Below, piece by piece: positions 5,819 to 7,458 of a stretch of 7,458 nt of DNA. The stretch lies in NCBI GenBank assembly GCA_003509065.1, contig DODG01000054.1, positions 1 to 7,458 of the forward strand, read 5' to 3'. The stretch is from Acidobacteriota bacterium. GTDB taxonomy: Bacteria; Acidobacteriota; Vicinamibacteria; Vicinamibacterales; UBA823. The notes beneath the pieces were generated by a model that saw nothing but the letters and a program-made list of their open reading frames with translations, was not told the origin of the DNA and made no database searches. How positions within the stretch are numbered: the first letter of the stretch is position 1; the number at the start of each line of letters is the position of its first letter. The position numbers and the translations under genes were made by a program.

Positions 5819-7458
5819 CTACTGACTCCCTGACGCACCTGAAGCACCGCCATTCTGGTTGTCTGCTGCACCAATAAAAGTGCCATCTTCAACGAGAATC
5901 GAATTGGCATCACCTCCACCTCCACGCGCCACGGTATGACCCATGGCACGGAGCGCATCGACAAGATCAGCGTATTGTGGATCCTCCGCTGCCTGGAAAC
6001 CAAGGCGGTCTGGCATCCACTGCATATTGAGGCGTGGGGCATCAACGGCCTCCCGCATATTCATTTCGAACTCAAGGACATTCAACGTAACGTTGAGAAC
6101 AGTATTGATGATTGTCCGACCGCCTGGGCTACCGGTAACCAAATAGACTTTGCCGTCACGTGACACGATGGTCGGCGTCATAGAACTTAGCATCCGTTTC
6201 TCGGGAGCAATTTGATTGGCTAACGTCCCAATTTCGCCGCGTGGTGAAGTTAAGCCAGGCTTCTTATTAAAATCCCCCATTTCGTTGTTTAGTAAAAAGC
6301 CGGCACCCGTGACAACAACTCCTGCACCATATCCATTCTCTAGTGTGTAGGTGTTCGACACCGCCATCCCGGTAGAGTCGATAACCGAAAAATGTGTCGT
6401 TTCCGGGCTTTCAGCCACTAGAGTGATCGGCGGACCGAATTGTTCGCTCCTCGTCGCTCGGGTTACGTCAATACCTTCAGCCAATCCCTTGGCATAGAGC
6501 TTGTCCGTGAGGTGTGTAGGAATGTCGATAAAGTCAGAATCTCCCAAATATTTCGCACGGTTGGCGTAAGCACGACGCATCGTTTCAACGATGATGTGGA
6601 CCGTCTCACTCGACCAACGCCCGCTTGCCTTTAAATCGAAGTTCTCAAGCATATTAAGCATCAACGTGAGTGAGATACCACCAGAACTGGGGGGTGGTGC
6701 AGAATAGATGTCGTAGCCGCGAAACATGCCGTGAATCGGCTCGCGAATGACTGCTTCGTATGCTGTTAAATCCTCGCGCGTGATATATCCCCCACCACGC
6801 TGCATTTCCTCATGTAAGAGATCGGCAGTCTCACCGCTATAGAACCCATCTAAGCCCAGTTCATTGATGCGACGCAACGTACGCCCCAGGTCACCCAACA
6901 CAAGGCGATCGGTCGGCAACCATGGTTCGTCTCCACCAGACTTACCATAGACCCGCTTGAATTCATCGTTGTTTGATCGTTCGAGCACGCGATTGAGCTG
7001 AGCAGCCAGGTGATTTAAAACGAAACCGTCTTCGGCTAATGTCACGGCTGGCGTAACCAGTTCAGTCCACGCTAACGAACCAAATTGTTCGTGGGCCAGT
7101 ACCATACCGGCTACTGTGCCAGGCACGCCTACATACAGATGATTCTTCCTGCTGCCGCCATCAACATAATCACCCTGCTCATCGAGAAACATCGTCTTCG
7201 TTGAACTAAGTGGCGCTTTTTCGCGATAGTCGATGAAAGTTGGCGCACTACCATCACCAGGATGGACCAACATGAAACCACCGCCACCAATGTTGCCAGC
7301 AGACGGATGAGTCACGGCCAAGGCAAACGCGGTCGCAATAGCCGCGTCAACCGCATTACCACCCTGTTCTAGAATTTTCGCACCGACGTCACTCGCCTCC
7401 ACCGATATAGAGACCACCATACCGTGTGCACTTGTGGCGTTACGATGATCCTGTGCCA
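5819..7458 (-). CDS. ggt: Gamma-glutamyltransferase (N-terminus cut by window edge)
   Basis: N-terminal-nucleophile hydrolase that cleaves or transfers the gamma-glutamyl group of glutathione and related peptides, normally periplasmic after export. The frame is still open at base 7458. The ATG at 7420 lies in the usual internal block (GMVVSISVEASDVGAKILEQ), so the true start and signal peptide are beyond the edge. Counting from 7420: R66 in DYREKAP binds the gamma-glutamyl carboxylate, PPPSSGG precedes the small subunit, and self-cleavage is expected before T341 (codon 6398-6400) in ETTHFSV. This leaves a small subunit of 193 residues against about 190 in E. coli. LLNNEMGDF, KRMLSSMTPTIV (oxyanion serines) and GSPGGRTIINTV are all present. 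Position 361 (TYTLE) is Glu where E. coli has Asn411. The lid loop is E. coli length, but Arg replaces its Tyr444. The C-terminus ends in a Gly/Ser-rich tail. It precedes the BaxI-like gene by 91 bases. Confidence 0.96.
   Translation of the reverse strand, partial: AQDHRNATSAHGMVVSISVEASDVGAKILEQGGNAVDAAIATAFALAVTHPSAGNIGGGGFMLVHPGDGSAPTFIDYREKAPLSSTKTMFLDEQGDYVDGGSRKNHLYVGVPGTVAGMVLAHEQFGSLAWTELVTPAVTLAEDGFVLNHLAAQLNRVLERSNNDEFKRVYGKSGGDEPWLPTDRLVLGDLGRTLRRINELGLDGFYSGETADLLHEEMQRGGGYITREDLTAYEAVIREPIHGMFRGYDIYSAPPPSSGGISLTLMLNMLENFDLKASGRWSSETVHIIVETMRRAYANRAKYLGDSDFIDIPTHLTDKLYAKGLAEGIDVTRATRSEQFGPPITLVAESPETTHFSVIDSTGMAVSNTYTLENGYGAGVVVTGAGFLLNNEMGDFNKKPGLTSPRGEIGTLANQIAPEKRMLSSMTPTIVSRDGKVYLVTGSPGGRTIINTVLNVTLNVLEFEMNMREAVDAPRLNMQWMPDRLGFQAAEDPQYADLVDALRAMGHTVARGGGGDANSILVEDGTFIGAADNQNGGASGASGSQ

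Noticed and set aside
5761..6045. 94-codon minus-strand frame overlapping the end of ggt
   Set aside because: It overlaps the well-conserved C-terminal ggt frame out of phase and has no recognisable motif or ribosome site.
1..7458. Mobile element, CRISPR array, toxin-antitoxin or defence system
   Set aside because: No transposase, integrase, terminal repeats, regularly spaced repeats or nuclease-like small gene pairs are visible; all coding space is taken by housekeeping or exported families.

Overview
The window looks like ordinary chromosome from a Gram-negative bacterium with intermediate GC (about half, by eye). It has well-formed Shine-Dalgarno sites (AAGGAG, GGAGG), tightly packed genes, and several exported proteins with periplasm-type signal peptides. 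The families present (PafA-type alkaline phosphatase, Vgb-like propeller, choice-of-anchor V heme protein, BaxI membrane protein, gamma-glutamyltransferase) are shared by environmental Proteobacteria, Acidobacteriota and relatives. I cannot name the phylum from the sequence alone. No tRNA, rRNA, CRISPR array, insertion sequence or phage gene was seen.

Layout. (1) Positions 1-2499, minus strand: an ornithine cyclodeaminase/mu-crystallin family enzyme is followed 95 bases downstream by a secreted alkaline phosphatase superfamily enzyme that runs off the left edge. (2) Positions 2500-2670: a 171-base divergent intergenic region. It holds a 19-base near-palindrome that overlaps a candidate sigma70 promoter for the plus strand. 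(3) Positions 2671-4916, plus strand: a compact three-gene run of a secreted seven-bladed Vgb-like beta-propeller, a secreted single-CXXCH choice-of-anchor V protein, and pyridoxamine 5'-phosphate oxidase (pdxH). Gaps are 7 and 13 bases with the starts chosen here. (4) Positions 4978-7458, minus strand and convergent with pdxH: a Bax inhibitor-1-like membrane protein lies downstream of a gamma-glutamyltransferase whose N-terminus is cut by the right edge.

How the genes fit together. Two exported hydrolases (phosphatase, gamma-glutamyltransferase) suggest scavenging of phosphate and of glutathione or gamma-glutamyl peptides. The cyclodeaminase-family enzyme suggests amino- or imino-acid turnover. 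The Vgb-like propeller and its heme-motif neighbour are both predicted to be exported and are probably cotranscribed. They are the least understood pair here and the best candidate for an undescribed function. There is no clear sign of a defence system or mobile island.
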